Shown here in pieces: positions 34,525-45,165 of a stretch of 64,000 nt of DNA. Source of the stretch: Anadara kagoshimensis (lineage: Eukaryota; Mollusca; Bivalvia; Arcoida; Arcidae); the NCBI GenBank assembly GCA_021292105.1, contig CM037865.1, positions 68,865,356 to 68,929,355 of the forward strand, in the 5' to 3' direction. Both the position numbers and the translations under genes were made by a program. Every line of letters begins with the position of its first letter. The stretch's first letter is position 1. The notes under the pieces were generated by a model. That model had not been told where the DNA came from and searched no databases. It worked only from the letters and a program-made list of their open reading frames with translations.

Positions 34525-34792
34525 TCAGCTCGATCCTACGTCTCCAGGTTCACCTTTATCCCCTATAAGTCCTGGAAGGCCATCAAGTCCTGGAAGCCCC
34601 CTTGTTCCTTGATCACCAGTAAGTCCATTTTCCCCTTTGGACCCAAGATCCCAGGAGGACCTTGAATTGACCTTCCTGGACTACCCATTTCTCCCTTTAT
34701 TCCTTGTCTTCCCGGCAAACCTTCGATACCTGTTTCTCCCAGCTCACCTTTTCTACCGGGAAACCCATCAAATCCTGGTTCTCCTACAAAAC
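34525..34792 (-). CDS. Collagen-like gene exon 3, frameshifted
   Basis: 268 nt after ttttaag. First frame: [20 protein letters not shown] and further triplets to GSPGRS, then a break (IQ) and GPPG. The Gly-X-Y pattern then continues one frame off as [20 protein letters not shown] and [12 protein letters not shown] with TGA. The length (268) is one base short of keeping frame. Alternative donors inside (for example AAAG followed by gtgagc) could remove part of it. Confidence 0.7.
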
Positions 34793-37407
34793 CTTAAAAT
34801 AAATAAATAAATTAACTAATTAATTAATTAATTAATTAATTAAACCGTTGAATTAATTTGGAGTCACGACAAAGTGTCAGTCATTTATGCTCCACTAAGC
34901 CTCATACTACCTGTCATGTGCTACTTTTGAATTTTTATGAAATAATATAATTCAAAAGTAGCACATGACATACCTAACTACATGTAGATAGCGATTTACG
35001 TTGAATTCCCGTAAATATGTTATATAATGATATTCAAACGTTATTAAGTTTTATTTGTCCGGAATTGGAGGTTCCACTTAAGAAATTACATTGTTTTGGG
35101 GTCACTTCATGATTGCATGATAGCGGGTGTTCCGGGTACAAAATTCTGTTAAATTTGTACCCGGAACACTCGATAGCATACTAGCTTGAAGTGACCCCAA
35201 AACAATGTCATATCTTATATTTACAATTCATTTTTATATTTAGTTTACTATATGGACTTAAAACTATTACTGCATTTCTTTTTTATTATTTATGAACTAA
35301 ACTTCCTCCATTGGTTTTTGTGCATCATGGAACCCGTCTACCGCATCTCAATAAAGGATGACGTCATCGATGAGTGGGATGACAGGTGGCCCCGCCCACT
35401 TCCATTGATGAAAAAATCATCAGTTCAAAGAGGTTAAACATGCGTATTCATAGACGTATGAAGCAAATTTACGATAATGTTGAGAAACAGCTTTCATAGA
35501 CGGAAAATGTATACATCAGTGACACTGTTCACTTAGGTATTCATGATCAGCTAAATAACAAGACGCAAGCAAGATGTAGTAAGGAACGTAACTCTGACTT
35601 TGCTATGTGGTTTGTCGTGATACAGTGTCGTCACTGCTATTATATGGTTGTGAGGTTTGGTTCAATATAACAAGAGGCCCATGGGCCTGATACGCTCACC
35701 TGATAACTAATGGCTAGCTGATAGATTTAAAGAAAACATAAATACTGACACCCCAATGACTTTTTTCTTTACATCATAATGACCGTTGTATTAATACCTA
35801 CAACATTCTAATATACATGCCTATACAAAAACTTTATAGCTTTCGAGATAATAAACCATTTCTGTATTGTTTAGCATCTGTGACCTTGACCTTTGAACCT
35901 ATGACCTTTTTCTATACATCAAAATGATCGTTGTATCAATACCTACAACATTCTAATATACATGCCTATACAAAAAGTTTATAGTTTTCGAGATAATTAA
36001 CTATTTCGGTATTGTTTCGCAACTGTGACCTTGACATTTGAACCCATGACCTTTTTCTATACATCAAAATGATCGTTGTATCGACACCTACAACATTCTA
36101 ATATACATGCCTATACAAAAAGTTTATAGTTTTCGAAATAATTAACCATTTTAGTATTGTTTCGCATCTGTGATCTTGACCTTTGAACCCATGACCTTTT
36201 TCTATACATCAAAATGATCGTTGTATCGATATCTACAACATTCTAATATACATGCCTATAAAAAAAGTTTATAGTTTTCGAGATAATTAACTATTTTAAC
36301 CATTTTGGTATTGTTTTGCATCTGTAACCCTGACCTTTGAACCCATGACCTTTTTCTATAAATCAAAATGATTGTTGAATCAATACCTACAACATTCTAA
36401 TATACATGCCTATACAAAAAGTTTTTTAAAATAATAATTATAATCAGAGGTAAAAAAAATTAGGTCACGACCTTCACAATTGACCCTGACCTCATTTTGA
36501 AGATACTAACAAGAAGATGTCAAAACTGAAAACTCCATGTCATTATCTGGTCAAATAGTCAAGTTATAACAATTTGAAGCTATTTTACGATTTTTTTCAA
36601 AACTAAACGCAAAAACGCGTGACCCATTTTTTGTCCGAATTTCACAAGATGACCAAACTATAGGCTTAAGACCCTAGAGAAGCCAAATTACACATCAGAT
36701 TTTTTCTCCAATCAATACTTTCGGAGAAGAAGATTTTTTAAGATTTTTGCACCCTAGGTCACCTTGACCTAGTTATGGTATCCATGGCAACGCCACGAAC
36801 AAATCTGAATTGCACCGGCCCATATATACTTCTCACCAAGTTTCATTGGAATCTGTCTTGTAGTTTCAGAGGAGATGTCGAAAATAGATGTTAACGACGC
36901 ACACACGCACGCACATACACACGCTGCGCTATACCATAAGCTCACATGACCTTTCGGTCAGGTGAGCTAAAAACGCCACACAATGAATATATCATAAGAA
37001 TACAAAATTCCATCTTTAAACATATTTAAGGTCTATCTAAGATCAGATTCTGTGAAAACCGTCAAATCAAATCAAATCAAATTTATTACGCTCCGTGTAT
37101 TGCTCTTGTAAAAGTTATCATGCACGAGAACCCAAAGTATCGGAACGAGGCTAACATGTCTGAATGTGTTACTGTTAGTAGTTATTAAAAACCAATTTCT
37201 TATGTAGAAAAGTCCGTGCAAATTTAAAATTTAAAAAATCAGATTTTGAAGTATTCTGTGACAAAAACAACACAAAAATGTTCATTCAATCTTTCAATGT
37301 GGCTATGTGATAGATATAATAATGCTAACTGGTTTTCAATAACAACAAGAATCAACCATCAGAGTTTTTGCCTCGTTCATTCGGATAATAGTGCATGATC
37401 TCTTAGA

Positions 37408-37457
<50 letters not shown>

Positions 37458-39446
37458 ATATAATATATATATATATATAATATATATATAATATATATAT
37501 ATATATCATTCGACATTTGTATTGTTAAATCAAATAGAATGGATAATGTGTACTTAACCAAACAAAATTTATTCACAGACTTTATGGATACCCGATGGAC
37601 ATAAAAAAGGTGCAGAACATATTTAAATTTTGATTCCAAGTCCTTACAAACTCAAAGAACATATAAAAAACTACATTTCTAGGTTCCCTAGGTTCCCTAC
37701 AAAGTTTCAATGGGTAAAGGTCGTTAACAATACAATTTAAACAATAGAGCAATCTGACAGATTTACAAGAATGAATACGGATCCGAACTTTGCACGACTC
37801 TGCAACCTTCATTCGCATATAAAACTCCAAAATATTTTGAGACTATCAACCGCTTTTTTTAATTTTATCATTCAACACATTAAAAATAGTATATGGTAAT
37901 ATGGAGTCATTATTCATTACAGCTTTGTAATATTTAGACAGTATCACCATAAAAAAAAACCAAGGCGATTTAGATAGTTAGGTCTTGAGGTGAGAATACC
38001 AATAACGGCATTGAAATGGACACCACATGAAAAAAGGAAACCTGGTAGACCTGGTACCACCCAAAGGAGAACTATCAAAGCAGACCCGCATAAGCTAGGA
38101 TACACCTGGGGCAAGCACAACACATGGAAACGGACAGAGATAAATGAAGGACGCTGTATTAGCACCTTATGCCCTAGCGGGGATGTATTTCTCTTACCTT
38201 TTTCACCTTTTTCGCCAGGAGGCCCAGGAGGCCCAGGTAGTGCTGGTATACCCATTATATCTACAGCTGAAAAAGTAAGTGTTATCAATTTAACGTGTGT
38301 TAAGTCATCATGTTTCTTCAAATTTTAACACTGTTAAATTGATTTCACCAGTGTACCATGTGATACCCCCTGTCATATACCTTTTTTTTAAATTTAGTCA
38401 TAAGATACCTTCAAAAAGTGGTATATGACATCCCTAACGTTTGTGTTGAACAATTATGTTCATTGGGTATGGAATTGCATCATGGTCAGTTGACGTTTCG
38501 CCGAAGAAACGACGTAAATACGCGAAGTTAAAGCCTTGCAAAGGTTAAGGGGTACGGTATTGATCATGTGGTATATTTAACTAGCGAAATCTATTACTAT
38601 TATAAATAAACATTTTACAAGTATATAATAATAATAATGTAAGACAACATTACTCAAAGAACTTCCTTTTAAAATTAACTTCAACTTTGCAGTGTAATTA
38701 ACGATTTTATTGTTTTACCTAGGAATAACCATCGTTCAAAGCTGTCAATTCTTGTAATGAAAATAAAAAACAATCGTACTACATATATAGCTAATTCGTG
38801 TCCAAATCGCAATCACAAAGCTAAGTTAAAACGTTTATACAGACAAAAGTTAAACGCGCAAACTTCCAGTTAAATAAGACTGGGTGCGTCAGAAGGGTAA
38901 GCACATGTATTCTGTTTAGCTGGTTACACCTGAAACTGAGAATGAAAGAAACATGGAAGTACCGGACGTCAAATATATCCAGGATAATTTTGGATACAGT
39001 AAAGTTATTTTTCATCCCTTTGGTAGACAAGTGATAATAAATGTCCCGTGTTGCCATGTCAGAATTGTAATATGTTTATTTAAAACACAACATAAATTGC
39101 ATATACATGTACCTTGTAGTGGTTGGTTTGTCTACAGTTGGGATAGTGCAAACCTGACCAGACTTGGTGGAAGGGTCGGATACACCCTTAAATCCTATTA
39201 CAACGTTAAACACACACACACACACTCTCTCTCTCTCTGCAAACCTGAATTTTTAAGAAGTTCTAGTTTCCTTTCCAGCTCTTGTATCTTGCCTTTGTGT
39301 TTCTGCTGTAAAATATTTAGCTGTGACTTTAAATCTCCGATCACTTTCTCTCTCTGGCAATGTATATCACATATATTCAACTTCTGACAGAGACTTATAT
39401 TTACAAGAATTGTGACACTGAAAATCACCAATGTTATGTTAGCCAT
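34525..39446 (-). CDS. Small secreted collagen-like protein, last exon frameshifted
   Basis: Three minus-strand exons join in phase. Exon 1 encodes a signal peptide ([20 protein letters not shown]), then a Cys-containing charged segment and a short coiled coil (about residues 33-66). Exon 2 begins the collagenous part ([12 protein letters not shown]). Exon 3 carries about 28 Gly-X-Y triplets. Such a layout suggests a trimeric extracellular protein nucleated by the coiled coil. In exon 3 the Gly-X-Y frame is lost by what looks like a one-base deletion near 34650 and resumes in another frame until TGA at 34527-34525. The literal frame would stop at TAG near 34563. No C1q, C-type lectin or fibrinogen-like head is seen downstream. 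Either a decaying gene, a sequencing error, or an unrecognised splice. It resembles no specific family member I can name. Confidence 0.7.
34912..34970. repeat. TGTCAT short hairpin, copy B
   Basis: 21-bp arms beginning tgtcatgtgctacttttgaa, exact inverse at the other end, loop tttttatgaaataatat. Confidence 0.75.
35088..35207. repeat. 120-bp hairpin
   Basis: Arms acattgttttggggtcactt and gtgttccgggtacaaa with inverses tttgtacccggaacac and aagtgaccccaaaacaatgt; loop attctgttaaa. Confidence 0.85.
35669..36967 (+). mobile_element. CAAGAGGCCCATGGGCCT element, copy 2
   Basis: 1.30 kb copy with the same 5' palindrome, about five internal ~145-bp units ('caacattctaatatacatgc', 'gaccttgacctttgaaccta') and the 3' hairpin CATGACC-TTTC-GGTCAGGTG. 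Flanks ATAT|AAC and GAGC|TAAA. Confidence 0.8.
37057..37090. repeat. (TCAAA)n tail-like tract
   Basis: Several TCAAA units before 'tttattacgctccgtg'; may be the end of a retroposed element, not resolved. Confidence 0.4.
37411..37506. repeat. (CT)n then AT-palindromic tract
   Basis: About 13 CT units followed by about 68 bp made only of A and T in alternating runs. Confidence 0.9.
37970..38185 (+). pseudogene. Non-LTR retrotransposon remnant (extreme C-terminus)
   Basis: Plus-strand frame reads [39 protein letters not shown] and ISTLCP. The order 'AL.W.P.GKRK.GRP..TWRRT...D....G.TW......ALC' is the familiar end of LINE ORF2 proteins. No reverse transcriptase core precedes it, so this is a 5'-truncated dead copy, antisense to the collagen-like gene and ending just beside its exon 2. 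Confidence 0.75.
38198..38266 (-). CDS. Collagen-like gene exon 2
   Basis: 69 nt after ttttcag, donor gtaaga, encoding [20 protein letters not shown] and E-K. Gly-X-Y with one early interruption (GIPALPG). Phase links exon 1 and exon 3. Confidence 0.8.
38371..38430. repeat. TGTCAT short hairpin, copy C
   Basis: Arms tgtcatatacc / ggtatatgaca, loop with gtcataagataccttcaaaa. Lies immediately upstream (minus sense) of collagen-like exon 2. Confidence 0.7.
38795..39010 (-). repeat. 230-bp dispersed family, copy 10
   Basis: Reverse copy inside intron 1 of the collagen-like gene; retains 'gtccaaatcgcaatc', 'gaagggtaagca' and 'gacgtcaaatatatccagga'. Confidence 0.75.
39225..39240. repeat. (CA)n(CT)n microsatellite at a splice donor
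   Basis: CACACA and CTCTCT runs abut the donor of collagen-like exon 1 (39239-39244). They extend a false frame past the exon end. Confidence 0.7.
39245..39446 (-). CDS. Collagen-like gene exon 1 (signal peptide, coiled coil)
   Basis: ATG at 39446-39444 (minus), 67 codons plus one base, donor gtttgc. Hydrophobic signal peptide, then [20 protein letters not shown] and [20 protein letters not shown], with leucine/isoleucine heptads. A TATA-like cttaaata lies on the minus strand about 90 bp upstream (near 39535). The next intron begins within a CT/GT microsatellite. Confidence 0.75.
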
Positions 39447-39729
39447 CTTTCTTCCTTGTATTAAAAAACAACGCTCACGCTCCCTCCTACACGGACACAC
39501 ACTTGAAACGGGAAACATGATTCAGAAATCCGGTATTTAAGAAGGGCGGGAGCTTTAAAGATTCACTTTAAACTTTACACAGCAGCAGAGGTCCATTACG
39601 GACTTTCCACAGAAGATATGTGGTATTTTATAAACAATAACACATCTACCCCTGTTTTTTATCGGGTAATGCACGGACCTTTGTACACGGGATAACCCAT
39701 GATTACGAGGTGGCAAAGAAAAGTACGAT

Positions 39730-39975
39730 TCGGCCCATAAGAAAAATATCCGCCATACCGGACAATGTAAGACAGATATCGACTGAACCAGGCCCTGTAA
39801 GAAATATATCCCCTGTACCTGATTCTGTAAGCCAGATATCCGCTGTACCTGACACTGTAAGACAGATATCAACTGAACCAGGCCCTGTAAGAAATATATC
39901 CCCTGTACCTGATACTGTAAAGAAGATATACACTGTACCTGAAACTGTAAGAACGCTATCCACTGTGCCTGTGTA
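39730..39975. repeat. 30-bp minisatellite, about eight copies
   Basis: Unit contains ctgtaagacagatatc and ctgtacctgaca / ctgaaccaggcc variants alternating. As 30 is divisible by 3, frames stay open on both strands with 10-residue periodicity. It lies about 280 bp upstream of the collagen-like ATG. Confidence 0.85.
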
Positions 39976-39984
39976 TAGCTTCAA

Positions 39985-41189
39985 AAAGTAACACTGTTCG
40001 AAAATGTATGTATGTATTAGAAGTTTTAAAAGAGAGAAAAAAAGGAACTTTTAAAACTAATAGCCAGTGTAAGGAATGATAACTCTTATAGCACTCACCT
40101 TAGCTTAACAAAGTACAACAGAAATGCGTATTTTCGAAATTAAACAAAATTTTTACAACATAAATGCAACTTTTTCAAAGATTGTACCATAATCGCAGGT
40201 CTGACAGCTAAATGTATTATTGATCATTTACTTTCTGAAAAAAAGTTATTGTCCATCGGCTCGCTTCTATCGACATTTGAAAGAGGTATTACATGTGATG
40301 GAGAGGACGGAACCCTATCTATATTCTACTGTCTAAATTGGAATTACCGACTTAAAAACAGTTGTTTTACCGCTGAAGAGTTCGGCAATCGACACAGAGA
40401 AACAAAGACAATTAGTTTGGTTTTGACGATAATATGTTCGATTGGAAATGTTCCTATGAGTCCTTTTACCATATCTGATCTCGTTCGCATATATATAGTG
40501 CTGTATTCTTTTTAAACAATAATGATGTATTGTGGTTCAACGACGTAATGATGTTACTGGTATCGAAGACAATAACTCGGATCCGAACAAAGCACGTGGT
40601 AATACGATAGAGTTATAAATCTTAAAGCTTGTTAGCAGATGTAAAAAGTCCCCATGTATTCCAGATTCCATTAAACTGAAGAATGTCCCTCTAATTAATT
40701 TATATGACAAAGTTCGTCGACATCGATCTTATAAATGTCATATTTGGTGTTATTCCTACATGTTTATATTCTTCTACTTCGGATAAAATTTCATTACCGA
40801 ATGTCCATAATTTGACACGTCACTATAAGTCAACTTTTTGCTCATTGAAAACAATTACCTTACACTTTGAAGCTCCATTTTCGACTGACAATTGTAGCAT
40901 TTCTCCAATTATGCATTTAATCCATGTTTCAAAAGAGAACTTTGTGCTAACCACTACGATAGCCCCATTGCTCGCTTCGTATGTGTTACATTATGTGTTG
41001 TTTATAATGTGTATGTAACAAGGCAACTAGAGTTGTCAACCCTTGTATTACATGTTGTTAAAATGCGAATTGTTTCCCTTCGGAAACCTCTGTGTAAACC
41101 CCGCAGAATGGCATGGTTGTGGAGCATGTTGGACGCTCGGTTGTAGTCCTGTGTATCTATGTAACCCGCCTAGCTATAATAAATGGTTT
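39985..41189. other. No recognisable gene
   Basis: Contains a small palindrome (agaagttttaaaag / cttttaaaacta, about 40019-40062) and open frames of 88 and 104 codons at 40249 and 40704 without recognisable domain, splice or codon pattern. Confidence 0.5.
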
Positions 41190-41520
41190 ATATGGACTTA
41201 TGACTTATGATTGTCATTCAACATACAACAGTATGTAGAAGGTCGTAGGTTCGAACCCCGAACCGGGGTCTGACCAAGACTTGAAGATACATGTAGGTAG
41301 TGATTGTTCTCTTGCCAAGGTCGCGGTATTTAGAAATGAAAGTCACGAGGTCTTTCGGAAGGGAATTTAAAAATTCACCTCGCTTGTCACGGATGGCATT
41401 AAAGAACCCTCCCTGCACATTGCTTCGAGCGCAAAGGTAAAAATATCTGCCACTTCACCTATAGCTGGTAAAGTCAAATATTTTTGCTGGATGGAAAAAC
41501 TCCATTCAATAAATCAATCA
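41190..41520 (+). mobile_element. tRNA-derived SINE, family 2, copy 2
   Basis: Clear RNA polymerase III B box aggttcgaacccc (41247-41259), a conserved body (tttagaaatgaaagtcacga, gtctttcggaagg) and a tail cattcaataaatcaatcaat. The minus-strand ORF inside is meaningless. Confidence 0.65.
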
Positions 41521-42049
41521 ATAATTTTGTGCCATGAAATGATATATTGCCATTAGGAAGATGCCTTTTTAACGTCGTAAAACGTCTTTAGTGTCTGGAG
41601 ACTATGTTGTTGATCAGTTACAAGTTTATACGCATTCCCTAGCTTACCTTATTAAATGTATATAATTTAAACCGTTATATCTGTTTTCGCGTGTTTGCGC
41701 GCCACACCACTTATGATTATACGACTTATGATGTGCACAAAGAACGGTAACTCTTATAAGTAACAATCCTCAGGAAAAAAAGCAAAGATTTCTTGTATAA
41801 AATCGGCTAAAATAAGATGTTATATATATATTTTTACATATGTAATTTCGCATTTTTGCCATCATGGTAAAATCGCAGAGAATAAAACAGAACACAGTTA
41901 TAATTACAACAACTTGATGCTAAAAAATAATAAAAACTGGACTTTCAAATTGTTTTCTTCTGCAACTATGTCTAATAATTAAAAAAAATTGAAGGATGAA
42001 AAATTTTCGGTTATGGACCCTAATTAGCCAAGCCCACGTTTGTGACATC

Positions 42050-42850
42050 ATCAAGATCGACATGCATATATTGCATGAACTCTAACCGATCACTGCAAAA
42101 CCCGTGCCACAGTAGGCGTGACATGAACTGACTGTTTAAGTATATCAAAGCCGGTTGGGTCACAGGGGCTAGTTTCATAATAAATTTTAAAAATACCCAT
42201 AAGTATATAGTAAAGAGTAAAGGGGAACAACGAATCAGATCTTTGACTAGTAGGTGCTCCAACAAAATTCTACATTACTTTTTTAATTTGTGTCCGATCA
42301 TCGTGTTCTTGGTGTAATTTTGTTTCCAGATAAATATTCTTTAAATTGACACCAAGAACGCGATAATCGGACATAAATAAAAAAAGTAATGTAGAATTTT
42401 GTTGGAGTACCTTCATATCTATGTTACAAATGGCGTGGCACGAATCTTCAATTTTGTTTTACAGTTATAGGTTGGTTACCAACTTTAATTGTTTCGGTAT
42501 ATATATATGTCACGGTGGGTGGGACGCACCTCTTAACCGTTGGTTGTCAAGTTTGTATGTATACTAGCGAGACGTGTCGAAAACGCAATTGCCAGTTTGT
42601 GCCCCGGTAGGCATGGCACGAACTCTATATTGCAAAGCCTTGTTGCGGCAAGCGTGTTACGAATTCTAAATAATATTTTACAATGCTCGTGCCACTATTG
42701 GCGAGCCACACGTTCATTTTGTTTCTCCCAAAGGTCTGTATCACATTTGGCGTGGCATGAACTCAAATGGGTTCCTGTTATCGGCAAGCAAGAATAAGCA
42801 TGGCACGAATTCTGACTTATTATCTCCAAGTCAGTGTTACGAATGGCCTT
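42050..42850. repeat. Degenerate repeat around GGCGTGGCACGAACTC
   Basis: Variants such as ggcgtggcacgaatct, taggcatggcacgaactcta, ggcaagcgtgttacgaattc, ggcgtggcatgaactcaaa and aagcatggcacgaattctga recur every 40-60 bp, both before and after the hairpin at 42253. Confidence 0.6.
42253..42411. repeat. 160-bp hairpin
   Basis: Arms gtgctccaacaaaattctac, attacttttttaatttgtgt, ccgatcatcgtgttcttggt and near-exact inverses; loop about 40 bp (aattttgtttccagataaat...). Confidence 0.85.
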
Positions 42851-44009
42851 TATCACCTTCAGCGCGATCGTAACAGTATAAAATCTGAAAAAAAATAAAT
42901 ATTCAAAAATTTATAACGTGACAGTATTTTAAATAATAAAAATCTTACCAAAGAACAATATCATTTTTGCCACGAGATAAGTATTCTAAAAGACGGATTC
43001 CGAATCATTTTGAGTCTTATCCTAATAATGTTGTACTGATTTTCATTTTTTTTTAAATATTTTTTATATTAAACAAAAGACAATAAATGGTCGTACATAT
43101 TATTGTTGTAGATTAAATACAGCAATTTATAGTCAAATTATTGTAATATAATTTTTATGAGTAATTGATTTGTTAAAACTACATTTAAATGAGATTTATT
43201 GTGGAATTATTAACCAATTTGAGAGGCTAAACATAAGCCATTTTTATCATGGGATAAAATTAAAATCCCCCTCCCCATCGTGTCATTATATGAACTAAGA
43301 AAATGTCATTTAAATATAAATGACAAATCTCGTATGACAGTAAATCGACATGCCTCTATCGCGAAACAGTGTCAAAATGCTTACATCTTTAAAATGAGTT
43401 TTACTAACTTTAAACCTGTTTCCTGTGTTGTGTTTGTAGACAATATTATATTCATAGGTAGAAGCATTTATTACTTTTAAACTGTTTTTATGTAATTGTT
43501 TTAATTGCATATTACAAAATTACCGTTAATTACTCTTGTAGTCAATAATACAGAAACTATTTCATAAAAATTGTGACGAGTCGATTCCTTCCTCTATCGA
43601 AAATTTAATATTTTCATAACTGAGAATTAGCTCACAATATTACAAAACTATGCCATTGAATCATAAAATAGCAATGACGTCATCGGGGGTAAAATTCAAC
43701 AGCGAAAAAAGCGAAAATTATCGTTTAATTAAGCATTTGATTAAATAAGAAGTTCGTTTGGCCATTTAATAGATGTTTCATCACACCAATGGGTATTTGC
43801 CACAGTGCCCATTTTTAATCAGTGTTCCATTGTTTGCCTCGTCTCGTTTGCTTGGTTCGTCATTTTCCGCATTGCTTTGTTCTTGTAGTGCTTGGACCAA
43901 AATTATGACACCAAACTTTTACCCATACATGTATAAGCCTAAGGCTAACAAACGTTTTGATCACGATGTGGAGTTGAGAGAAATGTGAATAGTTTATAAT
44001 TATTACTAT

Positions 44010-44065
44010 TGACATATACCATGTTTTTAATTTCTTCATAAAATAAATTCCAAAAAAATTAGTGT
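44010..44065. repeat. TGTCAT short hairpin, half copy G
   Basis: tgacatatacc and loop 'cttcataaaataaattccaa' match the family; the closing arm is lost. A further half copy may start at 45199 (gccatatacc). Confidence 0.4.
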
Positions 44066-44636
44066 ATTTAATAATTATATTTACTCTAGTACCACAATAG
44101 AAGGCTACGCTGCAACACCTCCAAATAAAGTCCAAAGCCTAATGAAGCCCGGACTTCATTAGTCGTTGACAATTTCGGCGCCTAATGAACACCAAAGATT
44201 TAGGCTTCAGATCAAAAGTATTTTTGGTATCACAAAATAAAGTACATGTGTATTCTGAATATTGAACGTATGTATTTGACTTCTCGTCTGGGGCTTCAGT
44301 CTTTGAACTTCATTAGGAGTTGCTACACTCCTCGTTCATTTTACCATTCCTGTTACTTAGTGACGTTACACTTAGTAAGTGTTGCAATCTTGTTATCATA
44401 ATCGTCATTTTTTTCAAGTATCAAAGCATCATACAGATTCCAAGCAAAAATTTACTGAAATACCATCAACTAAATGTTAGGGTTTTTGATAGACAACATG
44501 CAAATTTATTTGTTATGTTTTGTAATACAAAAAAGTGCACTATTGCATGTTAATTTGTTTCTTTATTACAAATAAATTGTTGACCTATATATGAATATTG
44601 CAAGCCTATGCTTTTCATGATCTCAAAAAGTTGTAT

Positions 44637-44803
44637 TGCCGTCATCACAGTATAGTTGATAAGCATGTCTCTGTGTCAACTATATTTGACGTCACATAGT
44701 TCCATGTTCCTTTACACAATTTCTATTACACACGTGGCAGGTATAACTAGCTAGGATTATGATTCGGACATAGATTGGTATGTTTGTTTCTGATTTTCAC
44801 TAT
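44637..44803 (+). repeat. 230-bp dispersed family, copy 11 (internal deletion)
   Basis: Forward copy lacking the central part; retains 'gtctctgtgtc', 'tttgacgtcacatagttcca', 'acacgtggcaggtataacta' and 'gattcggacatagattgg'. Confidence 0.7.
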
Positions 44804-44925
44804 TAATACGCTATGGTAGCACTTTTCCCAACAACGGGAACGAATCAAGCTCCTTACAAAGAAATTGTTGAAAAAATGGATGTTGCGTGCCCCGGGTTAT
44901 CAGGCCCCCAAAAATGTTTTATGAC

Positions 44926-45165
44926 CGCCATCACACTATAATGTCTCTGTGTCCAGGATCATCTTGTATATATTTGACGTCCCATATAGTTCCATGCTCC
45001 TTTCACTTTCAATTTCGATTACACACGTGGCGGGTGTAGTTAGTTAAACAAGAGACGCTTACCCTTTAAGAGCACCAGGCCTCATTTCCCTGGTGGACGT
45101 TCACGTGTTTAAACTAATGTTGCTTTGATATTATGAATTGGGCATAGTATAGTGTTTGTTTCTTA
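44926..45165 (+). repeat. 230-bp dispersed family, copy 12
   Basis: Forward copy about 120 bp after copy 11; carries gtctctgtgtccaggatcat, acacgtggcgggtgtagtta and 'caggcctcatttccctggtg'. Confidence 0.8.

Noticed and set aside
40249-41018. Two frames of 88 and 104 codons as possible genes
   Set aside because: Composition is like the surrounding AT-rich sequence and no domain, signal or splice pattern was recognised.
41190-41520. tRNA gene (B box aggttcgaacccc)
   Set aside because: No cloverleaf could be folded around it and the downstream body is repeated elsewhere, so it is a tRNA-derived SINE.
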